A stretch of DNA of 64,000 bases from JADJWR01 sp964509545 (lineage in GTDB: Bacteria; Pseudomonadota; Gammaproteobacteria; Burkholderiales; Burkholderiaceae_F): the NCBI GenBank assembly GCA_964509545.1, contig CAZDXQ010000014.1:12623-76622 (forward strand). Direction: 5' to 3'. The position numbers were made by a program, and so were the translations under genes. Positions 52,363 to 61,378 of this stretch are shown here, in pieces. Positions within the stretch are counted from its first letter, which is position 1, and each line of letters starts with the position of its first letter. The notes below the pieces were generated by a model. The model worked only from the letters and a program-made list of their open reading frames with translations. It did no database searches and was not told the DNA's origin.

Positions 52363-53601
52363 GTGCGCATCCTCCACGTTCTCGATCATTCGCTTCCGCT
52401 GCACAGCGGATACAGCTTTCGCACAGTCTCGATTCTGCGAGAACAGCGTGTTCTGGGATGGGAAACTTTCCAGCTGACAACACCGCGACAGGGCGACGCG
52501 ACTTCGCTGGTCGAGGTCGCGGACGGTTGGACGTTTCATCGAACGCCGTTTGTTCCACGCACGTTGTCTCGGCTTTCGGCCGCCGGATCGTATCTGGACG
52601 AAATGCGCGCCACTGCACGCCGCATCGACGACATCGTGCGGCAAGTACGCCCGGACGTGCTGCACGCGCACTCGCCCGTGCTGACCGCATTGCCGGCGCT
52701 ATGGGTCGGACATCGCCGCGATCTTCCCGTTGTTTACGAAATGCGCGCTTCATGGGAGGACGCCGCGGTCGATCACGGCAGGACGCAGGAAGGCAGTTTG
52801 CGATACCGGACCTCGCGATGGCTGGAGACGGTCGTCCTCAAGAACGTCGATGCCATCACCACGATCTGCGAAGGTTTACGCGCCGACATTGCCGCGCGGG
52901 GGATCGACAGCAACGCCGTGACCGTGATTCCGAACGCCGTTGACGTGGATGCCTTCGAGTTCGACACCCCGGCAGATGACGCGTTGCGACGACAACTCGG
53001 TCTAGACAGCGCGGTGGTGTTCGGCTTCGCCGGTTCTTTCTACGGGTACGAGGGTCTCGATCTGCTGCTTGAAGCGGCGGCGACCTTGATTGTCGAGCGT
53101 CCCGAGCTTCGCGTGCTTCTTGTCGGCGGCGGGCCGCAGGAGGCGAATTTGAAGGCGCAAGCGCAGCGCCTCGGCATCGCTGATCGAGTGCTGTTTAACG
53201 GCCGTGTTCCGCATGCGCAAGTGGGCGCGTACTACAACCTCATCGATGTGCTGGTTTATCCGCGCCGCTCGATCCGACTCACGGAAATCGTTACTCCCTT
53301 GAAGCCCCTGGAGGCGATGGCGCAAGGGCGAATTCTTGTCGCATCGGATGTGGGGGGCCATCGCGAACTCGTGCGGACCGGGAAGACGGGCTTCCTGTTC
53401 CCGGCGGGCGACGCCCGGGCACTGGCGCGAACCCTCGAGGGGGTGCTGGCACGACGTGACGAGTGGGGGGCGATCAAACGCCGGGCGCGCCAATGGGTTG
53501 AAAACGAACGCACGTGGGCGAAGTCGGTGGCGCGTTACACCTCGGTCTATTCGGCGGCGATCGCCCGCCGCGGCGGCACTCTAGCGGCTGTGCGGAGTTG
53601 A
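52363..53601 (+). CDS. XrtA-system glycosyltransferase, family 4 (TIGR04063 type)
   Basis: A 412-residue GT-B protein. RILHVLDHSLPLHSGYSFRT (residues 2-21) is the signature beginning of the exosortase-A-associated subgroup. The donor-binding half has VFGFAGSFYGYEGLDLLLEA, VLLVGGGPQEANLKAQAQRLGI and VYPRRSIRLTEIVTPLKPLEAMAQGR, with DVGGHRELV replacing the usual EX7E loop. Start codon GTG. It lies 8 bp after the first amidotransferase gene. Confidence 0.87.
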   Translation: MRILHVLDHSLPLHSGYSFRTVSILREQRVLGWETFQLTTPRQGDATSLVEVADGWTFHRTPFVPRTLSRLSAAGSYLDEMRATARRIDDIVRQVRPDVLHAHSPVLTALPALWVGHRRDLPVVYEMRASWEDAAVDHGRTQEGSLRYRTSRWLETVVLKNVDAITTICEGLRADIAARGIDSNAVTVIPNAVDVDAFEFDTPADDALRRQLGLDSAVVFGFAGSFYGYEGLDLLLEAAATLIVERPELRVLLVGGGPQEANLKAQAQRLGIADRVLFNGRVPHAQVGAYYNLIDVLVYPRRSIRLTEIVTPLKPLEAMAQGRILVASDVGGHRELVRTGKTGFLFPAGDARALARTLEGVLARRDEWGAIKRRARQWVENERTWAKSVARYTSVYSAAIARRGGTLAAVRS

Positions 53602-53709
53602 TGATGTGCGGCAGCGAAGACGGCGACGGGCCGGGGATGCAGATTGAACCGTCTGGCACGTTGCTCGGCTAGGCGACTGGGCATGGCTCACTGGGGGGCG
53701 GCTCGGCCG

Positions 53710-54975
53710 ATGACGGATCCCCGCGGGGCGTTGAGCCCTGTGGCCGATCCGCCGTTGCGAGTACTGACCGTGACAACCCTCTTTCCGAGCGCGGCGAACC
53801 CCCGCCACGGCGTCTTTGTGGAGACACGCCTGCGCAAGCTGCGCGAGTGTGCGCCGGTCGACCTTCAGGTCGTTGCCCCTGTGCCCTGGTTTCCTCTCAA
53901 CTGGCCGATCTGGGGACGGTACGCTACTTACGCCGCCACGCCGAGGCTGGAGCAGCGCCACGGAATAGTGGCGCGACACCCGCGATTCATTTCGATTCCA
54001 CGCGTCGGCATGGCGCTGCAGCCGGCCGCGCTTCTGTCCGCTTGTTTGCAGGCGACGGGCGAACTGGCGGCGACGGGTTGGTCGTGCGACGTCATCGACG
54101 CGCACTACCTGTATCCGGACGCTGTGGCGGCGTCCATCCTGGCGGTCCGCCTGCGGCGTCCGCTGATCGTAACGGCGCGCGGCAGCGATGTGAACCTCAT
54201 TGCGCAAATGCCGGGTCCGCGACGCCGGATCCTCTCGGCATTGACGCAAGCGACGCGGGTGATCACGGTCTCCCAGGCGCTGAGGCGAGCTGTGGTCGAC
54301 ATCGGTGTCCCGGACACGGCTGTCGAGGTGCTGCGAAACGGCGTGGACACCGATCTGTTCAAACCGGTCGCGCGCGAATCGACCAGAGCCCGTCTCGCAG
54401 TTCGCGAGGGGCCACTCATTGCTTCGGTCGGCAATCTGGTGCCCGAAAAGGGACACGATTTGGTGCTGCGTGCCGCCAGAATGATAAAGGGCGCGCACGT
54501 TGTCGTCGTCGGCCAGGGACCGCAGAAAGCGAATCTGCTCGCCCTTGCGCGCACCCTTGGAATGCCGGAGCGCGTCCGAATCATGGACAACGTACCTCAG
54601 ATGGAACTGGCCTCGATCTACAGCGCTGCCGATGTTCTTGCGCTCGGTTCCGTGCGCGAAGGATGGCCGAACGTCCTTCTCGAGGCGATGGCCTGCGGTA
54701 CGCCGGTGGTTGCCACCGCAGTCGGCGGTGTCGCGGAGATCGTGACCGACGTTGCGGCCGGCGAGGTGGTCCCGGGGCGCGACGAGGTCGTTTTCGCAGC
54801 GGCACTGGGAAGAGTCCTCGATCGAAGGGCTGAGCGCTCTGCCGTACGGGCGCATGCCATGAAGTTCGAATGGGCACCGATCGTGCGGCGCTACTACGAG
54901 ATCCTCGTCGCTGCGGCACAGCACCACGTTGTCGCCGAAGCATCCACGGCAAAGACCGCGGGGGCGATGCCCTGA
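53710..54975 (+). CDS. Glycosyltransferase, family 4
   Basis: A GT-B glycosyltransferase of about 421 residues. LRVLTVTTLFPSAANPRHGVFVETRLRKL at the N-terminus (acceptor domain) and IASVGNLVPEKGHDLVLRAAR, VVVGQGPQKANLLALARTLGM, ALGSVREGWPNVLLEAMACGTPVVATAVGGVAEIV in the donor domain (EX7E motif). The start is uncertain: ATG at 53710 (MTDPRGAL) is chosen, with ATG 53683 or a TTG at 53644 as alternatives and no strong ribosome site. The stop overlaps the start of the second amidotransferase (TGATG). Confidence 0.83.
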   Translation: MTDPRGALSPVADPPLRVLTVTTLFPSAANPRHGVFVETRLRKLRECAPVDLQVVAPVPWFPLNWPIWGRYATYAATPRLEQRHGIVARHPRFISIPRVGMALQPAALLSACLQATGELAATGWSCDVIDAHYLYPDAVAASILAVRLRRPLIVTARGSDVNLIAQMPGPRRRILSALTQATRVITVSQALRRAVVDIGVPDTAVEVLRNGVDTDLFKPVARESTRARLAVREGPLIASVGNLVPEKGHDLVLRAARMIKGAHVVVVGQGPQKANLLALARTLGMPERVRIMDNVPQMELASIYSAADVLALGSVREGWPNVLLEAMACGTPVVATAVGGVAEIVTDVAAGEVVPGRDEVVFAAALGRVLDRRAERSAVRAHAMKFEWAPIVRRYYEILVAAAQHHVVAEASTAKTAGAMP

Positions 54976-56900
54976 TGTGCGGCATCTACGGCATCTACCA
55001 GTTCGACGGAGCCCGTGCTCCGGCTGAACTTCTTCCGTCGATGGGTCGGGTCATTCGTCATCGCGGCCCGGACGACGAGGGCGCGCATGGCGACGGTCGC
55101 TGCGCCATCGGCATGCGCCGGCTGTCGATCATCGATCTCGCGGGCGGCCACCAGCCGATCGCCAACAGCGAGCGGTCGCTGGTGGTCGTGTGCAACGGCG
55201 AGATCTATAACTTCCGCGAACTGCGGCGGGAACTCGAGGCGCACGGACACCGGTTTGCGACCAACTCGGACACCGAGGTCGTGCTGCACGGCTACGCCCA
55301 ATGGGGCGAGGCGGTACTGCAGCGGCTGAACGGCATGTTCGGCTTCGCGCTGTGGGATGCGCCGAGGCAGATGCTGCTCGTCGGCCGCGACCGCCTCGGC
55401 ATCAAGCCGATCTACTGGTGCAACGACGGCCGGCGGCTGGCCTTTGCATCGGAGGCGAAGGCGCTTCTCGAACTGCCGGGGGTCGCACGCGAGGTCGACC
55501 CGACCGCGCTCGCCGCGTATCTCGAACTGGGCTACGTGCCGGCTCCCCTGTCGATTTTCCGCGGCGTCCACAAGCTGCCGATCGGATCGCTGATGAAGGT
55601 CACCCCGGCCGGCGTCGCCATCGAAAGCTACTGGCGCCCGCCGACGGCCGTCGATGCGAGCGTCACAGCGCTGGACTGGGCGCAGCGCGTGCGTTCGCGC
55701 CTGGAAGAGTCGGTACGGATGCAGATGGTCAGCGACGTGCCGATCGGCGCGTTTCTGTCCGGCGGCATCGATTCGAGCGCGGTGCTTGCCTTCATGGCCC
55801 GGCACAGCGACGGCCCGGTGAAGACCTACTCGATCGGCTTCGACGGTGGCGCTGCGGAGCGCTTCTACAACGAACTGGATTATGCGCGGCAGGTCGCCGG
55901 CCTGTTCAAGACTGACCACCGGGAGATCCTCGTCCGACCGGACGTGGTGCACCTGCTGCCGAAGCTGCTCTGGCACATGGACGAGCCGATCGCCGACAGC
56001 GCCTTCGTGACCACGTATCTGGTCGCCGAATTCGCGCGCCGCGATGTGACGGTGATCCTGTCCGGTGTCGGTGGCGACGAACTGTTCGGCGGCTACCGGC
56101 GCTACCTCGGCGAGCATTACATGCGCTACGTCAACTGGCTGCCGCAGTCGGCGAAGTGGGGCGCCGCCCGCCTTGCCGACCTGCTGCCCAGTGACCGGCA
56201 CTCGCCGCTGCTGAACCTGTCGCGGCTGGCCAAGGGTTTCCTAGGATCGGCGGCCGCATCGTTCACCGAGCGTTATCGCGCCTATGTTGGCGTATTCGGC
56301 AGTGGCGAGGTGGATCGCCTGATGGCGCATCCGCCGGCTTCTCGTTTCGACGCCGTTGCTACCGCATTTGCCGCGGCCGGCGGCGAGGATGCGCTGGCGC
56401 GCATGTTCGCCGCCGATGCGTATACGCAGCTGCCCGACGATCTGCTGCTGCTCACCGACAAGATGACGATGGCGACATCGCTCGAATGCCGGGTGCCGCT
56501 GCTCGATCATGAACTGGTCGAACTTGCGGCGCGGATCCCGGCGCAGATTAAGGTTGCCGGCGGCGAACTGAAGGCTTTGCTGAAGGACGCGCTTGCCGAT
56601 GTGCTGCCGCGCGAGATTCTGTACCGGCGCAAGCGTGGCTTCGGCGCGCCGATGGGCGCCTGGATGAAGGGCGCGCTGGCGGAACTGCTCGACAGCGCGC
56701 TGTCGCGCACGGCGGTCGAGGCGCGCGGGCTGTTGCACCACGCGCCGGTGGCGCAACTGATCGCGGATCACCGTGCCAACCGGGTCGACGGCACGGACAG
56801 GCTGCTGGCGCTGCTGAACCTCGAACTCTGGTGCCGCGTGTACCTCGACGGTCGCTCGTCGGCCGACGTGTCCGAACAGCTGAAGGAGGCGGTGGCGTGA
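54975..56900 (+). CDS. XrtA-system amidotransferase 2 (asparagine-synthase type)
   Basis: A 641-residue paralogue of the amidotransferase at 50423. Cys2 (MCGIYGIYQFDG), HRGPDDEGAHGDG, VVVCNGEIYNFRELR and TNSDTEVVLHGYAQWG form the glutaminase half. The synthetase half has FLSGGIDSSAVLAFMARH, GVGGDELFGGYRRYL and TDKMTMATSLECRVPLLDHELVEL. Both active sites look complete. Two such enzymes in one operon suggest two different amidation steps or two acceptor sugars. Overlaps its neighbours by a few bases at each end. Confidence 0.88.
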   Translation: MCGIYGIYQFDGARAPAELLPSMGRVIRHRGPDDEGAHGDGRCAIGMRRLSIIDLAGGHQPIANSERSLVVVCNGEIYNFRELRRELEAHGHRFATNSDTEVVLHGYAQWGEAVLQRLNGMFGFALWDAPRQMLLVGRDRLGIKPIYWCNDGRRLAFASEAKALLELPGVAREVDPTALAAYLELGYVPAPLSIFRGVHKLPIGSLMKVTPAGVAIESYWRPPTAVDASVTALDWAQRVRSRLEESVRMQMVSDVPIGAFLSGGIDSSAVLAFMARHSDGPVKTYSIGFDGGAAERFYNELDYARQVAGLFKTDHREILVRPDVVHLLPKLLWHMDEPIADSAFVTTYLVAEFARRDVTVILSGVGGDELFGGYRRYLGEHYMRYVNWLPQSAKWGAARLADLLPSDRHSPLLNLSRLAKGFLGSAAASFTERYRAYVGVFGSGEVDRLMAHPPASRFDAVATAFAAAGGEDALARMFAADAYTQLPDDLLLLTDKMTMATSLECRVPLLDHELVELAARIPAQIKVAGGELKALLKDALADVLPREILYRRKRGFGAPMGAWMKGALAELLDSALSRTAVEARGLLHHAPVAQLIADHRANRVDGTDRLLALLNLELWCRVYLDGRSSADVSEQLKEAVA

Positions 56901-58117
56901 GGATCCTCTACGTCTGCCACCGCTTTCCCTATCCGCCGAAGCGCGGCGGCAAGATCCGGCCGTTCAACATGATCCGCCACCTGGCGCAGTCGCACGAGGT
57001 GGTCGTCTGCTCGCTGTCGCGCTCGCGGCAGGAGACCGAGGAGGCGCAGGGCATCGCACCGCATTGTTCCGCCTTCCACGTCGCCCAGGTCGACGATCGG
57101 GTGCAGACGCTGCGCATGATCGCCACGCTGCCGACGCCGGTGACCGCCTCCGCGTCGTACTTCCACAGCACACGTCTGGCGCGGACGATCGACCGGCTGC
57201 TTTCCGATAGCAGCTTCGACCTGATCTTCGTCCACTGCTCGTCGGTCGCCCACTACGTATCCGGCGCAGATCGGGTGCCGAAAGTGCTCGACTTCGGCGA
57301 CATGGATTCGCAGAAGTGGTTCGAATATGCGCGCGACAAGCCGTTTCCGCTTTCGCTTGGCTACCGGTGGGAGGGCAGGCGCCTGCTGGCCGATGAAAAA
57401 CGGCTCGCCCGCCGCTTCGATATGTGCACGACGACCACGCGGGCCGAATGGGAAACGCTGAAGTCCTACGGCGTCGACACGCCGAGCGACTGGTTTCCCA
57501 ACGGTGTCGACAGTGCGTTCTTCGCGCCGACCGATGCGCCGTACGATCCCGACACGATCGTCTTCGTCGGCCGCATGGACTATTACCCGAACCAGCAGTG
57601 CATGTTCGATTTCTGCTCGACCGTGCTGCCGCAGCTTCAGCGCAGCCGGCCGTCGATCCGGTTGCAGATCGTCGGCGCCGACCCGTCGCCGGCCGTGCGC
57701 AAGCTGGGTGAACTGCCGGGGGTGACCGTCACCGGTTCGGTGCCCGATGTTCGGCCCTACGTGACGCGCGCGGCGCTGACCGTCGCGCCGCTGCGTATCG
57801 CGCGCGGCACGCAGAACAAGATTCTCGAGGCGATGGCGATGGGCGTGCCGGTCGTCTGCAGTCATGTCGCCGCCGGCGGCGTCGACGCCATCGACGGCGA
57901 ACACCTGCTGGCGGCAACCACGCCGCAGGAGATGCACGACGCCATCCTGCGCATCCTGCAAAACCCCGGCGAGCGTGCGCGGCTGGCGCAGGCGGGCCGG
58001 GCGCGCGTGCTGTCGCATCATTCGTGGGCGAACTCGATGAGGCGTCTCGATGCCGTCATCGATCGGTGCCTGGCTTCCTTTGCCTCCCACCGGAGGCTGT
58101 CGCCGCAGGCCTCATGA
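56897..58117 (+). CDS. XrtA-system glycosyltransferase (TIGR03087 type)
   Basis: A 406-residue GT-B glycosyltransferase, last gene of the operon. RILYVCHRFPYPPKRGGKIR (residues 2-21) is the subgroup hallmark, as are VHCSSVAHYV, VLDFGDMDSQKWFEYA and WFPNGVDSAFFAP. The C-terminal half has IVFVGRMDYYPNQQCMFDFC and VAPLRIARGTQNKILEAMAMGVPVVCS. Start codon GTG, overlapping the amidotransferase stop (GTGA). Confidence 0.88.
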   Translation: MRILYVCHRFPYPPKRGGKIRPFNMIRHLAQSHEVVVCSLSRSRQETEEAQGIAPHCSAFHVAQVDDRVQTLRMIATLPTPVTASASYFHSTRLARTIDRLLSDSSFDLIFVHCSSVAHYVSGADRVPKVLDFGDMDSQKWFEYARDKPFPLSLGYRWEGRRLLADEKRLARRFDMCTTTTRAEWETLKSYGVDTPSDWFPNGVDSAFFAPTDAPYDPDTIVFVGRMDYYPNQQCMFDFCSTVLPQLQRSRPSIRLQIVGADPSPAVRKLGELPGVTVTGSVPDVRPYVTRAALTVAPLRIARGTQNKILEAMAMGVPVVCSHVAAGGVDAIDGEHLLAATTPQEMHDAILRILQNPGERARLAQAGRARVLSHHSWANSMRRLDAVIDRCLASFASHRRLSPQAS

Positions 58118-58503
58118 CGTTCCCTGGTTGGCGATGAACTTCGATAGGCGTGACCGTAGTGTTGACTCCCGCGGTCTCGTTCCGTGTCGCTCCTGCTTTA
58201 AGGGGGGCGGCAAATGACGTTCTGCGTCTTCCCAGCGCCCACCGCTGAAAGTCGCCGTCTCGCTCCGTGTCATTCCCGCGCAAGCGGGAATCCAGTGTCT
58301 TTGATGCCCAAGGCGCTGGGTATCCGCTCTTATGGGAACGACACATGGCCTCTTGCGTCAAGCCGACAGCTATCGGTGCCGAGTCTAGTCGCTACTCAAG
58401 TGAAGTCCTGGCCCCCTACCTTCGCTGCTTCACAAAGGCCGCGCCCAGGCGAGTCATGGTCGGCGCATTCGCATCGTGTTCGACCAGGCAGGGCCGACAC
58501 GTG
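58118..58503. other. Intergenic region with repeats between the XrtA operon and the second deacetylase
   Basis: About 385 bp. It contains two related stretches (near 58172 and 58257, both reading GTCTCG-(T/C)-TCCGTGTC) and a dRS3-like palindrome at 58272-58291. No gene is supported; apparent frames here begin inside the palindrome. Confidence 0.5.
58272..58291. repeat. dRS3-like inverted repeat ATTCCC-N8-GGGAAT
   Basis: ATTCCC (58272-58277) and GGGAAT (58286-58291) are separated by exactly 8 bases. This is the pattern of the neisserial dRS3 element, a dispersed repeat that can be a phage-integration target there. Its presence here is a sequence observation; relatedness is inference. Confidence 0.6.
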
Positions 58504-59505
58504 ATGTTGTCGCACGAGCCTTCTGCGGGAGTGCCGTCGCTGCGCGCTCGAGCAACCTGGCTCCAGGCCGGCCTGCAACTGCTTCCCGTGCCGCGGCTGA
58601 GCGTGCTGATTTTTCACCGGGTGCTCCGTCAATTTGATCCGCTGCGTCCGTCGGAACCTACGGTGGGTGAATTCGAAGCGCGGATGCACTGGATTGCAGC
58701 GAATTTCAACGTCCTCCCCTTGTCGGAAGCCGTCAAGGCGCTCGCCGCAGGTCGCCTGCCGAGGCGGGCGCTCAGCATCACGTTCGACGACGGCTATGCC
58801 GACAACCACGATCTTGCCCTGCCTGCGCTGAAGAAAACGGGCCTGACGGCCACGTTCTTCGTCGCCAGCGGTTACCTCGACGGCGGCTGCATGTTCAACG
58901 ATGCGGTCATCGAAGCCGTGCGCAGGGCGCCGGGGCCAGTGCTCGATCTTTCTCCCTTCGGAATGGACCGGTATCCGCTGACCTCGGACGGCGACCGGCG
59001 TGCAGCGATCGCCCGCATCCTGGAGACGCTGAAGTACCTGCCGCCAACGCAGCGACAGGTGCAGGTGGAGCGGATCTGCGAGTCCGCCGGAGCCGCGCCG
59101 CCGCGGGACCTGATGATGACCTCAAGCCAGGTCGCGGCACTGCATCGCGCTGGCATGGAGATCGGCGCACACACGGTCAGCCATCCGATCCTCGCGAAAA
59201 TCGGGATCGACGAGGCACGTGACGAAATCGCGAGCGGCCGCAGGCAGCTTGAAGAGATCATCGGTGCGCGCGTCGGCCTCTTCGCCTATCCCAACGGCCG
59301 TCCGCAGCGGGACTACGAAGGCGCACACGTCGCACTCGTCCGGGAACTTGGCTTCGACGCCGCGGTTTCGACCGCCTGGGGCGCTGCGCGAGCCGGCTGC
59401 GACGCGTTCCAGATTCCTCGCTTCACCCCCTGGGATCGCAGCGACCTGAGGTTCGGACTGCGCCTGCTGCGCAACGCCCTGAAGGCCGACTATGAGATCG
59501 CTTGA
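58504..59505 (+). CDS. Polysaccharide deacetylase family protein (second copy)
   Basis: A 333-residue CE4-like protein. LSVLIFHRVL (about 35-44), ALSITFDDGYADNHDLALPAL (motif 1 with Asp pair), TATFFVASGYLDGGCMF, GMEIGAHTVSHPILAKI (motif 2 histidines) and LFAYPNGRPQRDYEG (motif 3 region). It differs from the 45685 deacetylase in domain layout and in lacking the DUF3473 tail. The ATG at 58504 is preferred; upstream in-frame sequence is the repeat. It is flanked on both sides by palindromic repeats, so it may have been inserted next to the XrtA operon. Confidence 0.84.
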   Translation: MLSHEPSAGVPSLRARATWLQAGLQLLPVPRLSVLIFHRVLRQFDPLRPSEPTVGEFEARMHWIAANFNVLPLSEAVKALAAGRLPRRALSITFDDGYADNHDLALPALKKTGLTATFFVASGYLDGGCMFNDAVIEAVRRAPGPVLDLSPFGMDRYPLTSDGDRRAAIARILETLKYLPPTQRQVQVERICESAGAAPPRDLMMTSSQVAALHRAGMEIGAHTVSHPILAKIGIDEARDEIASGRRQLEEIIGARVGLFAYPNGRPQRDYEGAHVALVRELGFDAAVSTAWGAARAGCDAFQIPRFTPWDRSDLRFGLRLLRNALKADYEIA

Positions 59506-59527
59506 GCGAAGCGGCATCGGTGGGCGT

Positions 59528-59573
59528 GATTCCCGCGCAGAGCCTGCCCCCAGCGAAAGCGGGGGCGGGAATC
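59528..59573. repeat. Palindromic repeat unit (dRS3-like ends, internal hairpin)
   Basis: GATTCCCGC at the left and GCGGGAATC at the right are 9-bp inverted ends. Inside, GCCCCC and GGGGGC make a second hairpin around AGCGAAAGC. A diverged copy follows at 59600-59643. Confidence 0.55.
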
Positions 59574-59599
59574 CGTGTCTATGCCTCGAACGCCGCTGG

Positions 59600-59643
59600 G
59601 TTCCCGCTGGAGCCTGCCCTCGACTCCGATCGGGGGCGGGAAC
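59600..59643. repeat. Second, diverged copy of the same palindromic unit
   Basis: GTTCCCGC and GCGGGAAC are 8-bp inverted ends. The interior repeats the AGCCTGCCC and CGGGGGCGGGAA segments of the first unit. The two copies lie in tandem, 26 bp apart. Confidence 0.5.
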
Positions 59644-59689
59644 GACACTCGGTTCGACGAACGCCGCTGCCATCGCGCTGTCGTGGTCG

Positions 59690-59762
59690 CGTCGCCCCGG
59701 CGCAGGCCGGGGTCCAGTTTGGCGACCCCGCAAATTGGATCCCGGCCTTCGCCGGGACGACG
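59690..59762. repeat. Imperfect palindromic dispersed repeat (copy 2)
   Basis: Arms CGTCGCCCCGGCGCAGGCC... and ...GGCCTTCGCCGGGACGACG are imperfect inverted repeats about 27 nt long. They correspond to the arms of the repeat at 36187-36289, 23 kb away. Non-coding. Confidence 0.6.
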
Positions 59763-59845
59763 AGCGTGGCGAGCGCGGGCTCTCACTGTGATCCAGCCGG
59801 CGATTCGCGCGACTAGAAACAGCTAATGACAACGGAAACCGAACA

Positions 59846-61159
59846 ATGAGAATCAGCATCTTCGGTCTGGGCTACGTCGGCGCGGTTTCCCTCGCCTGCC
59901 TGGCGCGCGATGGCCACCATGTCGTCGGTGTCGACGTGAGCCAGGAGAAACTGGATCTGATCCGCAGCGGCCGCTCGCCGGTGATCGAGGAGGGGATCCA
60001 GGAACTGATGCAGCAGGTGGTTGCCTCGGGGCGCGTCGAGGTGACGCAGGACGTGGATCGGGCCCTGCAGTCGAGCGAACTCTCCTTTGTTTGTGTCGGC
60101 ACGCCATCGAGCCCGCGCGGCAGCCAGGATCTGAGTGCGGTCCTGCGCGTCGGCGAATCGATCGGACGCGCGCTGCGCGGCAAGCGCGACTTTCACACGA
60201 TCGTGCTCAGGTCGACCGTCGAACCCGGAACGGTCGACGAGAAGTTCCGGCCGGTGATTGAGCGGCACAGCGGCAAGCGCGCCGGGGTCGATTTTTCGCT
60301 CGCCTTCCAGCCTGAGTTCCTGCGTGAAGGCTCGTCGATCTCCGACTACGACCGGCCGCCGTTCACGGTCTGCGGCGCGGACAGCGCGCGCGGCTTTGCC
60401 GCGCTGCGCGAGGTGTTTGGCCACCTGCCGTGCGAATTCATCGAAACCGACGTGCGCACGGCCGAGGGCCTGAAAATGGCGTGCAACGCCTTCCATGCGT
60501 TGAAGATCACGTTCGCCAACGAGATCGGCCGGGCGTCGCAGGCGCTCGGCATCGACGGGCGCAAGCTCATGGCCCTGCTGTGCAAGGACACCAACCTGAA
60601 CATCTCGACGGCCTACCTGCGCCCCGGTTTCGCCTTCGGCGGATCGTGCCTGCCCAAGGACCTGCGCGCCCTGACCTACATCAGCCGGGCGCACGACGTC
60701 GACACGCCGATGCTTTCAGCGGTGCTGGCCAGCAACCAGGTTCACGTGAAGCATGTCGTCGACCGCATCCGCGCCGAACCGCGGGCCACCATCGGCATGG
60801 TGGGCCTGGCCTTCAAGTCTGGCACGGACGACCTGCGAGAGAGCCCGCTGGTCGAACTGGCCGAGCAGCTGATCGGCAAGGGCTACACCATCCGCATCTT
60901 CGATCCGCACGTCAACGTCGCTCGACTGATCGGCGCCAACAAAGCGTATATCGAGGCTACTGTCCCCCACTTCGAGGCGATGCTGGTCGACTCGATGGAC
61001 AAGGTCCTTGATTGCCGGATCGTTGTGGTCGGACAGGCGGGCGTGGCAGTTCGCGCCGCCCTCGAGAAACGTCAACCTGTAGAGCAACTGCTGATAGACC
61101 TGGTGGGCATGAAAGACACTGATTCGCTGAAGTGTCGCTATTGGGGCGTCTGCTGGTGA
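59846..61159 (+). CDS. algD: GDP-mannose/UDP-sugar 6-dehydrogenase, AlgD-like
   Basis: A 437-residue NAD-dependent nucleotide-sugar dehydrogenase that oxidises the C6 hydroxyl to a carboxylate. FGLGYVGAVSLACLARDGHHVVGVDV (about 6-31) is the dinucleotide fold. AFQPEFLREGSSISDYDRPPFTV, KMACNAFHALKITFANEIG, the catalytic Cys in FAFGGSCLPKDLRALTY, and GLAFKSGTDDLRESPLVELAE follow. The sequence tracks Pseudomonas AlgD closely (RPGFAFGGSCLPKD, ESPLVELAE, IRIFD, terminal CW), so GDP-mannose is the likeliest substrate; a UDP-glucose-type substrate cannot be excluded. The product, a uronic-acid donor, would feed the polysaccharide operon nearby. Confidence 0.85.
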   Translation: MRISIFGLGYVGAVSLACLARDGHHVVGVDVSQEKLDLIRSGRSPVIEEGIQELMQQVVASGRVEVTQDVDRALQSSELSFVCVGTPSSPRGSQDLSAVLRVGESIGRALRGKRDFHTIVLRSTVEPGTVDEKFRPVIERHSGKRAGVDFSLAFQPEFLREGSSISDYDRPPFTVCGADSARGFAALREVFGHLPCEFIETDVRTAEGLKMACNAFHALKITFANEIGRASQALGIDGRKLMALLCKDTNLNISTAYLRPGFAFGGSCLPKDLRALTYISRAHDVDTPMLSAVLASNQVHVKHVVDRIRAEPRATIGMVGLAFKSGTDDLRESPLVELAEQLIGKGYTIRIFDPHVNVARLIGANKAYIEATVPHFEAMLVDSMDKVLDCRIVVVGQAGVAVRAALEKRQPVEQLLIDLVGMKDTDSLKCRYWGVCW

Positions 61160-61378
61160 AGGGGCAAGATGAATCGCCTCGCCTGCCGCGCCGAACCCAC
61201 CGCCGGGCGTAATCTGTGCTCAACGGGCTGCCGCACGGCGGTGTGCGGATTCCCTGCTGGTTCTCACGCTGTGCGCACAGTGATGCGACGAGGGCTCCGC
61301 GTGGGTTCCGGGCCAGGACCACCCAAAGCGGGGCTCCGCGAGTCACCCCGTAAGTGATACGCACATCCGCTTTTCGAT

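Noticed and set aside
58267..58503. N-terminal extension of the second deacetylase starting MSFPRKRESS
   Set aside because: This is a translation of the ATTCCC palindrome, a common artefact of such repeats. The deacetylase domain begins after ATG 58504.
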